Shown here: piece after piece, positions 47,021-58,700 of the stretch
Layout: each line of letters starts with the position of its first letter
Numbering within the stretch: the stretch's first letter is position 1
Source of the DNA: Tanypteryx hageni
Lineage: Eukaryota; Arthropoda; Insecta; Odonata; Petaluridae
Length of the DNA stretch: 64,000 nucleotides
Direction of reading: 5' to 3'
Assembly: GCA_028673005.1 (NCBI GenBank)
Contig: CM054115.1
Location: 744,001-808,000 of the forward strand
The notes under the pieces: model-generated
What the model saw: only the letters and a program-made list of their open reading frames with translations
What the model was told of the DNA's origin: nothing
Databases searched by the model: none
Made by a program: the position numbers and the translations under genes

Positions 47021-47560
47021 TTACTTTCTCCATATACGAAGTATAGAGAAAGTAAATCGAATTCGAGATTTCAACAGAAATACGCGTTTTAAGGTCCCCT
47101 GAACCTGTTTTGACTATTTTCTCGATGATGTCTGTGTGCCTGTCTGTCTGTCAGTCTCTGTCTGTATGTGATAGATTTTTGTGGGCGCTCTAACTCAAGA
47201 ACTATTAATCAGGTCAACGCAAAATATTATATTTGACATTTTTATAAAAGTTAGAAAATCTGATGTTTTCGGCAAAAATCGGTAGACCGGAAGTGGGTGT
47301 TCACTCCTGTCACTTATCAGTTATTTTGAAATACTTGCTTTAATATTTGAGAAATGTAAAAATGTACTGGAATAAAAGTTGTAGGAAGTTTTACTTTCTA
47401 CAACCTTTGTTTGGTACATTTTTCCATATAATGCATTAAGAGATATCTTATATTTTTACCTGCCACCACCACGCCACCTACCGAAGACTATTGTTAACAA
47501 TTGACGCTTAGTTACGTCTTAGTAACGATCTTTTTTCTTTTCTTAATTGTCAACCGGAAG
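47021..47560 (+). repeat. Dispersed repeat 'family B', copy 3, with intact terminal hairpin
   Basis: It opens with a hairpin whose arms are TTACTTTCTC and GAGAAAGTAA (47025-47059), with an inner ATATAC/GTATA pair. The other two copies show decayed versions. The rest follows the family order and ends at TTGTTAACAATTGACGCTTA and a short tail. Confidence 0.5.
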
Positions 47561-47589
47561 TAAATATTAACAACGTAATTTACCATATA

Positions 47590-47825
47590 AATATGAGAAA
47601 GAAGAAAGGAAGGCAAAATTTTTAGGCCATGTGATTAGACATAATGGATTAATTGTGAACATCTTGGAGGGGAAACTTTTAGGGAAGAAAGGAAGAGGCA
47701 GACCAAGAAAGAAATACCTAGATGACGTGGAGTCAGTGATGGGAGTTGAGAAGTACGAGATGTTGAAGAGAATGGCAGAGGACAGGAGTTCATGGTTGCA
47801 GCGACAAGGCTTAGCCTTTAGATGA
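47590..47825 (+). pseudogene. C-terminal fragment of a LINE reverse-transcriptase protein
   Basis: The reading frame contains KFLGHVIRHNGLIVNILEGK, GKKGRGRPRKKYLDDV and YEMLKRMAEDRSSW, ending RQGLAFR at a TGA (47823-47825). This is the usual extreme C-terminus of RTE-like or related LINE ORF2 proteins (FLGHV, GxRGRGRPR, AxDRxxW). It opens in AT-rich DNA with no upstream RT, so it is 5' truncated, as LINE insertions usually are. It could belong to the same family as the endonuclease fragment at 36481-37776. Confidence 0.5.
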
Positions 47826-48449
47826 AGAAGATATGAGAAAGTCTTGTGTTGCCCACATCAGTTTATTTTTTAATAAAAATCTTGTTTAAAAATTTTAAAG
47901 TTTGATCAATAATAAAAACTTTTTATTATACATTAAGTAAGGTTGAGGGTGTGATATCTTGTGACAAACGCCTCCAGGCGGAGAGGAACACCTCGCAGGC
48001 TGCACAAACATCTTGCTTCCCGTTCAACATCTTTTGAAAACAAACCATATATTAGTGAAATGATTTTTCTTTCGTAGTGTTTTCAACTAACAGACACTTG
48101 GGCTCTTATCTCCTTGTCCTGTAAAAGATCTAACAGCGACTAGCTAAGACGAAGTCCTTGACTATTCGTGGCGCTAGCAAATGAAGGAGATTATGATCGT
48201 GTTACAAAGTGAGCTTACGAATGAATTGTTTACAAAGAGAATAAACAAACTTATCACGAACATCTCGGACTGCGGTCAAGTGCTGAGGTGCCTACAAGCA
48301 CCGAGAGCGCGGGGGCCCGAGAAATAAAAATCATTTGCTGCTTAAAAGAAAATTCCTTGCCTAGCGAAGCCGGGTAACTCCAACTACTTTTTACATAATA
48401 CTTAATTCACGCATTCCCGTCATATTTGAGGGGATATTACGCTAGTAGA
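47826..48449. other. No gene recognised
   Basis: Mixed-composition DNA downstream of the LINE end. A moderately GC-rich stretch (48240-48420) has no conserved coding pattern that I recognise. Confidence 0.5.
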
Positions 48450-48470
48450 ATATATATATATATATATATA
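48450..48470. repeat. (TA)n microsatellite
   Basis: Short TA run flanking the inverted pseudo-LTR fragment on its left; GCTAGTAGAA just precedes it. Confidence 0.5.
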
Positions 48471-48661
48471 ACAACTTACGGAAAAGGAAAGTTCTCTCTC
48501 TGTAGCTGAAGAAGGAGTAGTTCCGAAAGCTTTACGTTTGTGATGTTTCTGTGTTTTTGTGTTATTTTACGTGTGTCGCTTCGACATCCCCGGGGCCTCG
48601 CCAACCTGAAGTCGTCTGATTGGTGAGTGCTCACTGGGTTTCCTCATCCCAACACCTTGTT

Positions 48662-48664
<3 letters not shown>
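48470..48664 (+). repeat. Second-family Penelope pseudo-LTR fragment, opposite orientation
   Basis: Reverse complement of 44416-44620 over about 170 bp (GAAGGAGTAGTTCCGAAAGC, GTCGCTTCGACATCCC, CACTGGGTTTCCTCATCCC). Its first 21 bp, ACAACTTACGGAAAAGGAAAG, are in the same orientation as in the other copy, not inverted. The terminal segment has therefore been re-joined in flipped orientation. Confidence 0.5.

Positions 48665-48730
<66 letters not shown>
48665..48730. repeat. Compound (TA)n(CA)n microsatellite
   Basis: TA run followed by CA run directly after the pseudo-LTR fragment. Confidence 0.5.
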
Positions 48731-48779
48731 GAGATTAAGGAAGACCTGTTCCTGACGAAGTGCGCAATCTGAGAGGGGT

Positions 48780-48945
48780 TAGCTCTAAAAGTGGGCGTGT
48801 TCAAGAGACGCGGAAAACAAATCCAAGGGAAACGAATGCGAATGTCTTTTGTCTCCATGTTTCCCGTTGCCAAGGTAACGCCGAGAGAAGTGGGCGTGAT
48901 CTCTCAGAAAGGTAAATCCGCCTCTCTCTCTCTCTAGCCAATAGG
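48780..48945. promoter_or_regulatory. Candidate promoter-like island with RFX X-box and CCAAT motifs
   Basis: A GC-richer patch carries GTTGCCAAGGTAAC (48866-48879), which fits the RFX X-box pattern GTNRCC-N2-RGYAAC. It also has two AAGTGGGCGTG-type boxes (near 48789 and 48888) and CCAAT (48938-48942). No reading frame or exon next to it was recognised, so a promoter role is only a suggestion. Confidence 0.5.
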
Positions 48946-49104
48946 ATTCCAGGAAACGGGCTGGAGTTTATTGATTACATTTCTCGAGTTAGCAACTTCA
49001 GCCCAAAATGGAAATGCCGCATAATTCCCCACAGAAAGGCGAAGGAAATTCGCGTTGAATTGTTTTAATTCAATAAAACGTTAACGTAACTTTCTTGTAA
49101 CCTC

Positions 49105-50930
49105 ATATTATGTCATTATATATAGACGTCTCTTAAAGAGGAGGATATAATATACATATAATATACTAGTAGTTGGTGCTTGCATACTGCAAGCATTTCA
49201 TATCACCTTGAAAAAACATTCATTTTTCAGACAGACATTTCATCATTATAAATATTTTATAAATTCTAAAAATTTCACCTCCGCAGCGAATCCCGTTTAT
49301 CCCACATGTAAAAATAATTGATTAAAACAATCTCAAATGTTGCAATTTTAAAAGTTTTACACTTTCTTCATTATAAGGTAATAATGCTACACATTTTAGC
49401 CAAATTTTAAAGTTGTAGCACTTCTAGAAGTAAAATAATATTTTTCTCATTGTTTAAATTTAAATAATTTTTAACGGCCGCGGCAATTCATATATGGTAA
49501 AATTGAAATGTTTATTTGTGCAAATTCACCACTTTGTAAATAATTTGAAAATTTCAGCTTCCTAGCTCATATCGTAGTACCTAAACAGTTATCAATTTGT
49601 TTAAACTTTAAGAATTTTTAACTGCCAAACAAATTAAAATATCAAAATTTGTATAATCCCTATTTCGTTTTTTTTTAAGAATTCTACTTATAAAAAAAAT
49701 TTCAACTCCGTAGCACATGCGGAAATACATAAACCCTGAAAATTTGTTTCAACAATTGCGAATTTTTAGCGGCCGCATTGTTGCACTTTTTCAAGATTTT
49801 CGTTTTTTCTAGTCGGTTTTGCACAAAATCCTACCTAATAAAAAAATTTCGAATCTCCAGCACATCTGGAAGTGCCTAAACATTAGTATCCTCCTGTTAT
49901 CATTATATATCGACGACTCTTACAGAGGAGGATATAACATCATATCATTCTATACTAGTAGAAGGTGCTTGCATACTGCAAGCATTTCATCTCACCTAGA
50001 AAAAACATTAATTTTTAAGACAGATATTTCATCATTACAAATATTCTATTAATTCGAAAGATTTCACCTCCGCAGCGATTTTCGTTTTTCTCACATGTAA
50101 AAATAATGGTTTAAAACAATCACCGAATGTTGCAATTTTAAACATTTTACACTTTCTCCATTATGTGGTACTAATGCTACACATTTCAGCCAAATTTTAA
50201 AGTTGTAGCACTTATAGAAGTAAAATAATACTTTTCTAATTATTTAAAATTTAAACATTTTTAACGGTTGCCGCAATATATATATATGGGGAGATTGAAA
50301 TTTTTATTTGTGCAAATGCACTGTTCTGTAAACAATTTGAAAATCGCAGCTTCCTAGCTTATCCCGTAAAAAAATTATTAAACTTTAATGTTCAAATGGG
50401 GTTAAAACAACCCCTAATATTTAAAATTTTCGATTTTTATAGTTGGTTATGAGAAAAGTCCTATAGTCTTGCAAAATTTTAGCTTCCTAAACTTATTAGA
50501 TTGGTCTACACACTGGATTGCGTTTTCCCATGCTAACTTATGGGAGATATTCCGGGGTCTCTGGAGTCGAACCCAAGACACTGTAAGCAAAAGTGACAAT
50601 AATTCCTAATAGATATTGCGGCCATCTAACAACACTGAAAGTTTCATTTTTCTAGCTTACCGGCAAGTGCCCATAATTAATTTACAAAAATGGCGCAATG
50701 CTTGTTTTATGGGAAAAAACGCAACTTTCGGATTTTCTGGAGTCGAACTCATGTCACTTAGGTAAGAAGTCTCATTTTATCTGTAGGTTTCTCCATCATA
50801 TCTACAAAAACTAAAACTTTCAGCTCTCTAGCTCTTGTAGTTTGGGCTGGACATTAGTATCCTCCTATATGTTATATCCTCCTCCTCTGTAAGAGTCGTC
50901 GATATATAATGATAGACGTTGCTTACAGAG
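49105..50930 (+). mobile_element. Stand-alone copy of the satellite-associated composite element
   Basis: It begins TCATTATATATAGACGTC and ends GTCGATATATAATGATAGAC. It contains two modules, starting at the TGCTTGCA hairpins near 49177 and 49966, with the same block order as 1350-3134 of the satellite unit. It is clearly diverged from the array copies. At several sites it agrees with minority variants in the array (GTCCTATAGTC at 50458, as in unit 5). It lies outside any tandem array, so it looks like an independent insertion or the ancestral form. Confidence 0.5.
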
Positions 50931-51015
50931 GAGGAGGTTATAACATACATATAGGAGGATACTAATGTTTAGGCATTTCCAGATGAGCTGGAGATTCGAA
51001 ATTTTTTTTTAGGTA
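50931..51015 (-). repeat. Inverted stub of the same element
   Basis: CTTACAGAGGAGGAGG, then AGGAGGATACTAATGTTTAG and ATTTCCAGATGAGCTGGAG repeat the end of the preceding element in reverse orientation. Similarity stops near AGGTAGGATC. Confidence 0.5.
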
Positions 51016-51019
51016 GGAT

Positions 51020-51935
51020 CTTTTACACACTTTTAAAAGAAAACAACTGATATTTCTTTACACGTTTATTGAGAAAAAAATACGTCAAATCAATTTACAA
51101 AAAATAACAATAATATTATTGGTCCATTGATCTGTAGAAACAAATATAGGACAAGGTTGACATAGTATAAACATGAATGGATATCACATAAGAGCTTCTT
51201 TAGCAGCACATTACGAGCAAAAATAATACATTCCAAACATTATTGATGTAATAAAAATACATTCAAAAATATTTTAAGCAAGAAGTAATAGATTACAGCT
51301 ATATCATAATATATACAAAAAAAATCCAGGAAGTCCTTTACATTGGAATACAATACAATAAGTTATACACAGAGCTTTTAAACTTGGGTACATTTACATT
51401 CTTAATATGATTAGAAAGTTGATTGTACAATCTTATGCTTTAGACCCTTGATGAAACATTGATAATTGTTGTTGATTAACAATCAATCCTCAACTACAGG
51501 AATAGTTAATAATAATAAGCTATAATACATGCTTTACTCAGATCAAAAAAATAAATCAAGAGTTTTATGACCGACATTGATTTTATGATGAATTACACTG
51601 AGGAACAAGGTATTCGGTTCTGTAAATAATAGGCGGTTCTGAAGTAGTTTGTAAGGCAGATTGTGAATCTGGTTTTAAAATTTGCCTATCATGCATATAT
51701 GTTGAGATATGCTACTTCCAATTAAAGTCGACAAATTCTAGGAAGAACATATTCTAAGTTGAATTTTATTCCATGGAAGATCGTCTGTGTTATTGCAATG
51801 ATGTAAATGCTTTGATGGCATAACTGAGGCACAATCACAAAACAAGAGTGTAGGTTATTCCAAGTGGGATGAGGGAACCTGGATTCATCATTTAAAAATA
51901 TACAGTCTCTTGCCGATCTTGCGTATTTCACACTC
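51020..51935 (-). pseudogene. Probable degenerate LINE 3' region
   Basis: Reading leftward, fragments in different frames look like the end of a Jockey-type LINE. One is a hydrophobic stretch at 51931-51722 (PTWNNLHSCF, LCHQSIYIIAI); another is RLYNQLSNHIKNVNVPKFKS with SSVYNLL (about 51440-51370), the usual 'LYNxLPxxIKxxxxxxFKxxLKxxL' terminus. An AATAAA on this strand near 51058 could be its poly(A) signal. The frames are broken and the core RT motifs are not visible, so this is a weak call. Confidence 0.5.
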
Positions 51936-52576
51936 AGGCTTTTCTAAATATTAATAAACATCATAATGGGTTCAAATGCCCTCACACTTTTCTGTTTCTC
52001 CGACGAGAAACATTAATTTTGAGTTTTATTAATGACAACTGTAATAACGCCACCGTTCGAAATGTGAACGCTCGTTCAAACATCCAAACACATTACATTT
52101 CATGCATTTACTCATCCGTAGGCAACAAGGGAATAGATATATTAACCTTTTAAAAAATTAATGTACCTCTATACAATTTTGATGCCACAACGAGAATCGT
52201 TGTTACATCATATTCTTACTATGATGGTTAAAGGCAAACCATTGAATGCTTTACGAGCTACATTCCATTGCATACCTTGTATAAATAATGATGTCAAAAT
52301 ACTAACTCGAGTAACCTCCTTTTCCATACAACTGGGGATGGAACACGGTGGCCAAACCATAACGAAATTGGCAACACTTTCCAACAACACAACAGACGCT
52401 GATTCAAATCCGTGGTAACCGTTAGAAGGCGTTGGAACCAGAGTAAGCGCGCGCAAACAGAAAACGAGCGTAAGCGCCCGCTTTTGCTAACCGTGTGTCC
52501 AACTCGTGTTCTGTGCTGCGATATTTGGATTAAGGATTCAAAGGATAGCTGGAAAATCGGGGAGTAGCGTAAAAGC
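51936..52576. other. Region upstream of the ZAD gene
   Basis: No gene recognised. GC content rises from about 52430 (AGCGCGCGCAAAC, AAGCGCCCGC), as expected near a transcription start. The last 130 bp may be 5' untranslated sequence of the ZAD gene. Two overlapping opposite-strand frames near 52161-52456 have no recognisable content. Confidence 0.5.
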
Positions 52577-52711
52577 ATGGAGTTGTTGAACGAATTAAAC
52601 AGATGTAGGCTTTGTCTAAGCGGTGGTGGGAATTTTATTCGTATATTCAATGTGAACGTTAAGACGGGTGTCATAGTGGCGGACCTAATCTCGGATTTGC
52701 TTCGGTTTGAA
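52577..52711 (+). CDS. ZAD gene exon 1
   Basis: ATG at 52577, 45 codons. It contains NRCRLCLSGGGNFIRIF, the first ZAD cysteine pair. The donor is GTAAGT after TTTGAA. Confidence 0.5.
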
Positions 52712-55700
52712 GTAAGTGTTGTCACGTTTTTTCGATGGATATTTCTTAAACGTCGCAGATTTCACAGAAAGGGCGAAACTGCGACGTAGCTGTGTTAATT
52801 TAACAAATCGGGTTTTTTATTACCTTTTTTACTGCTAAATGTGTCATTTAAAGTGGTTTATTATTATGCTCTTGTTTTACAATAAACCGTTATGATAATC
52901 ACAATAGGTGGGTTTTGACTAAGTACAGCGTATAAATTACAAATATTCATTTGTGGGATATTTTCCACGTATTTGATTCCTATGCTATGTTAGGAATTCA
53001 TGGTAACGTAGATTCATGTCATCGATAATAGTAAAATTTAGTTACTTTCCAACAACATCATACTTTTCGATTTCTTCCTGAATAGGTGAGCCGGGAGGAC
53101 GGATATCCTCAAGTTGTGTGCCTTGCGTGTTTTAGAAAGTTGAGGGAGTTCCAAATATACAAGGAACAATGGAAAATATGCATAGCGTCGTACTACAACA
53201 AATATTTCAAACCGGTAAGCATTTCTTCATATTAATTCGATTGTTGTGATGCTTTATTTTTTTTCGGATGGATTGATTGAATTTTCTTAATGAATGTCCA
53301 TCCTTAAAATGTGATTTATAGTCGGAAAGTTTCAATTATCCTATAAATTGATGCATGCTTATATATTTTCCTCAAATAAATTATATATGAAGTATTATCG
53401 TCGGAGATTTATGATTTACTACCGGGTGAAGTATTTTTTCTTATCAATATTTATATTACCCCTTTTAAAACTATAAATTGGTGTACTTCACATGCCTTTA
53501 ATATTTGGTTTTAAATAATTTGAGTAACTTGTTTCAACAAATTGATGAAGGAGTTTAGAGATTTTATATATTTTCTCACTGGAAGAGTATTTGTATTATT
53601 CCCTCAAGCTTTTTATTTTTCTAAACATTTATTTCAAGGGATTGGACAAGTTTCATTATTAACTATCTGGCCTTTTTTGTATTGTTATAACACTTTTGTG
53701 TTCAATTCCTTTCAACACATTTTCTACAAATAAAGTGTCCTTACAATTTTTAAAATGAAATTAAAACATTAAGCACTTATGTGGAATAATATATATATTT
53801 TTTCAAATAATTTTCTGCTAGAATGAGGATGTGGCAGTGAATGGAGCGTTATCAATGGAGAGAGAATTGGAGGAAGAATGTTTTGAAGATGGAAGTAACA
53901 CTCATTCAGAGGTAAGTGGCAATCTAAAGAGGTTGTGTTTGTCTCATTTTAAGGTGATTATAAATTCATATCATTTCTTATGTTATTATTGATAGCACCA
54001 AAGAATAGTTTTGAAAAACTAGAGTTGCAATAAAAAATAATTTTATTGAGATAATATCTAACTAGTTAAAATGCTTTGAGTTATCAGCTCCAAAAAAGTG
54101 TTTCCATTTTTTTTCCAGGAGAAGTCGTATTTTGTATCTTTTTTCTTATTATTTATAATACTAATAATATTTAAATAATATATTAGTTTACTTTTATGCA
54201 CTTTTCTGGATGTGTCCCTTATAATTTGATTATTTCTTTTAGGTGAATCACAGGCCAATTAATGTCAAAGAGGAATTAGGTATATTTGACATCGCTGTGG
54301 TGAGTGTTAAATATATATAAATTATTATCTTTATTTTAACTTATATTCATTCACGTGCCTTTTAAGTATGGTTTTAAATAATTTGAGAAACTTGTGGGAA
54401 GCAAGTGATCAAGATGTTTGGCAATGCCGTATTTCACGGCATATAAGATGCACCAGGGTATAAGACACCTCCCGGTTTTTTAGAAGATTTTTCAGGAAAT
54501 AAGTATTTTGGTTTACATTTACGAAGGGACACGTCGTGTATCATTTCTAGCCGTCATTAAGTCTGTATCCGGCAACATCTACAGAAAATATTATGGCATG
54601 ATAACAGTGAAATATAACGTTTTAGATAAATTTCTTTCATAAAATAAATAAGGATGATCTAAAAGGTGTAGAATTGCTATGAGACTTGTATAGCTAAATG
54701 TAGCCTGCGTGATCTTGGCAGTTGTATTAATTAAAGCTAATGGAGCGCACGTCGCACGTATAGATACCCTTAACCGATTGTACTTACTTAAACTTATGTG
54801 CAAGAGGATATTTTAATATAATAAGATAAATAATAAATGAAATGCATAGGTAATAACGATTTGTATGCTCAACTAGCCCTTTTTCCTCTTTTTGCCTCGT
54901 ACATAATGATTTTGATGGATACAGCAATACCAAACTTCCTCTGTTTAAGATGATGCTTATGAAGACTGTTTCTCCTATCACATCAGCTTCAGTTTTTCCT
55001 TGTTTTCTCTATACACGGATAATTTTCTTTTGTGGGAGGTGGACCGAAATGATGTGCTGCTGCTCGGTTTCCGTGCATTTTTGCGTATTGAATCATCTGA
55101 AACTTATAACTAATAGCATAGGCATATCTTATCACTTTTATAGCCATTGCAATCTCAATACATGTAAGGTTATTTATCCTAGATATGTATAAAATATTGA
55201 TGACATTTCACGAATTCAATGGCATTAATCGCGTTATTTAATTGGCTCATTAGGAACTAAAACATCACAAACGCACTGAAATTGTAATCGTTGTGAGGGG
55301 ACATGTATTAAAGCATAATAATGAAAATGCGTCCTTGGAATTAATGTTGCATAAGGTGTTACTATATGTATTAACAAATGTTCACTATTAATCATTAATA
55401 ATGTACATTGTATTGTTTTTGCAATGAATGACTGCTAATTATTCCATTTTGGAGATGAGTTTGCTCATTAGTGTCAGTATTGAGATCAGCAATAATCTTA
55501 CCTTTGGCGTATGAGACGCAGGCTGATATTGGGGGTAATTTTTCTGGAAAAATGTGCGTCTTACATGCCGAGAAATACAGTATATATTTTCCTACTGGAG
55601 AAATATTTGTATTATAGTCTCAATTGTTTTATTTTTCTAAAAATGCATTATTGATTGATTGGTATGACTTTCTCTTTACTTCAAGGATTTAGACAAGTTT

Positions 55701-58700
55701 CTATTACTAACCATTTGATTTTTCTGTATTTTAATAACACTTTTGAATTTAATTCCTTATTCTTTCAACACATTTTCTACAAATATAGTGTCCTTATAAT
55801 TTTGACAGAAAGAAATAAAAAAATTAAACATTTGGAATAATATATTTTTTTCTAATAATTTTCTGCTAGAATCAGCATATCTCTGTGAATGAAGACTTCT
55901 CAATAGAGAGAGATGCGGAGGAAGAACGTTTTGAGGATGGAAGTGACACTCGTTCAGAGGTAAGTGGCAAACTAAAGAGGATGTGTTTGTCTGTCATTTT
56001 AAGGTAATTATAAATTCATATCACGTCTTATGTTGTTATTGATAGGACCATAGAAAAAGTTTTGAAAGGTTTTAGTTCAATAAAAATAATTTTATTGGGA
56101 CAATATCAAACTACTTAGAATGCTTTCAGAGTTATCTTCTTCAATAAAAGTATCTTTCCTATTGAATTCTGCTCGTTAAAAATTATCGTTTTCAGTAATG
56201 GCCAGCATATGCTAAAATCTCTTCCCTGTTGATGGAATTTTAAATACAGGTATCCCCTGATTTATGCGTGCCCGATTTACGTGTTTTCACTTATATTCCA
56301 TTTTGTTTTTATGACTTTTCGATTTACACACCGTGTATAGTAAAACTTCACCGAATGCGGGGATTAGTTTCTACAAGGGTGTCGCGTTGCACGAATCCGC
56401 ATTGGAGGAATCATTAGTCCTATAGGAATAAAAGGGTTCCGTTTCGAGTTCGGAAAAATGTACTCTTTGAAGGCATTTTTTCAATAATAATGACATAGTT
56501 TGCTTATATTTCCTTGAAAAAAGATTATAAACATCGCATCAACTAATTATATACAGTAGTATTGCATTTAAAAAAATATTTATTAAAAAATTAAAATTAA
56601 ATTTGTTGATTAATATCGACAGCGAATCCAACGATAGGTCCTCAGCTATGCCGGATTGGCCTCTGCACAGATGCATAACACTAGCGGCACTACCGGCAGT
56701 TGTTTGCACTCACTTAAACGGTACATACTGGCATTAATTTTCGCATAATTTTTATTTATCGCTAGAAATATTTTATTGAAAATTTAATGAAATATTCTAA
56801 CGAAGTTACAGTGAAACTCACCAAGGTTAATTAGATGGTCTGCTCTTGGTCTTGTGATTTCGATGTGCTCGGACCTTGACTGGAAGAATTTCGTGATAGG
56901 CACCTGTTTGGACTTTTTTAACTCCCTATGAAGTAGGGAGCTAAAGCTGATTCTAGACTCCTCTTGAACTTCAGGCTTCTTTCTACTGAAGGATCAAATT
57001 CCAGTGGTGCTTCTTTTAAATCTTCTGCCTGCTTCAAATACTTCTCCAAAATTTTTACTGTTAACTTTGGCTTCTCAGGCTCCGAATCGTTCTCTTCTTT
57101 TTCGCCTTCACTCGAAGTTTGTGTCACCATATCTAATTCAGCAACGGTTAGTTCCTCTGCATCACTTTCTTCCATGTCTTCAAAGCCTTCACCCCCGATG
57201 TGTCTTGCGATATTAATTATTTCCCTAACGTCCTCCGTATTATCGGGAAAACCTCGGAAGTCACGAACGATATCAGGGCAAAGAGTTTTCCAGCAAAGGT
57301 TCATTGTTTCGCTTCTCCTTTCATCACTTTATTATTTCAATGGCCTTCGAAGTAACAAATTTTTTCCAGCAATCGCTAACTCCTAAGGATGGATTAATTT
57401 CCATCATTGAAAGAATGTTAGCGAAACTTCTGCTGATGTAATACGACTTAAAGGCTGCAAGAACACCCTGGTCCAAGGGCTGTAGAAGTGAAGTTGTATT
57501 AGGTGTTAAGAACTCAACTTCAATTTGAGTTGAAGGCTTTCGCAGCGTTGCTGAATGCTGGTGGAGGTTTTCGGGTTTCGCTGCGTTGGCGGCATTTTAT
57601 CATTTATCATTAATCATTTATCATTGGCGTGATTTTATGTCCCGGGCCGGAGGTGAAGTGCTCCGCTATGGCCGACTTCCTCCATTTCTTGTTCATCATG
57701 GGCCGTTTATGTTCGGCTAAGCGAAAGCAAATGGATCATACTGTTTGTCCGACGTATACGTGTCCGCAGCTGCATGGAATCCTGTAGACTCCTTCCGATG
57801 TTAGCGGGTCGAGTGCATACTAAGGGCTTTATTTCTGATAATAGGCCCATCCAAAGGAGCACGTTTTAGCGCCTGATCTTCCATCCAAATGTTTAACATC
57901 TTTTCCATTTTCTCCATTAGTGCATCTCATCTGCTAACATAGAAGGTACTAGCAGAAGCACTGGCACAAATACTAGAACGAATTTTTTCTTCCGTCTTCT
58001 TCATGGTTCTTATCGTAGATTGATTTACGTCGTATTGTCGGGATGCTGACCTTCCAGAATTCATCTCGTCAATACCTTAGTGATTCAGCCTTGGCAACCT
58101 CCGCAGTGAGTTTTGTGTGCGTTGCATCTTCGGGGAGAAAAGATATTTCCAGCGGAAATATTCCTGGGGGCTAAGAGATCCATCGGCGTTACTTATGTGA
58201 CTTCTTTTTAACGACGGTAGTTAAGTGCTAAGTCTCACGTGACGTGAAAAACTGAAAAAAGGAACCTCATCTCCAGGTTGGAGTTGAAGATAAAAAAGCA
58301 GTTAAAAACGCTGAATGATTTTTTATTGGGTGCAGACAGACTTAACAAAACACTATAATCGTAGTAGGATTTTTTCTTACTAATGATCTTTTCAGGGCAA
58401 ACCTTTTATTGAAAATGGTCATTTGAGGAAATCTCGTAGAAGTGAATCACTTCCTGCGGTCGGTGAAGCTCATCACGCATTTGAGTACCGCGTAAATTTG
58501 AATCCGCGTTGCGGGAAGCCGCATTCGGCAAAGTTTTACTGTATTTGGTTTAAGGTGGTTTTATTCTTATGTGATATTTTTGCGATCATTTTCTGATTTA
58601 GGTACTCGTCGTGTATTGGGTTTAACGCAATTTTATCTTAACGACCAATTATCAATATACACCACATTTATTTATTAGCATTTATGTGATTTGTTATGCG

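Noticed and set aside
48500..48545. A confident hammerhead ribozyme annotation in the Penelope pseudo-LTR
   Set aside because: The core has one extra A before stem II and stem III could not be closed convincingly, so it is reported only as a finding.
48631..48873. Open frames running through (TA)n/(CA)n tracts here and at 44161-44692
   Set aside because: They consist of Tyr-Ile or Cys-Val dipeptide repeats from microsatellite DNA.
52161..52456. Opposite-strand frames upstream of the ZAD gene as an extra gene
   Set aside because: Short, mutually overlapping in both strands, with no conserved motif or splice context.
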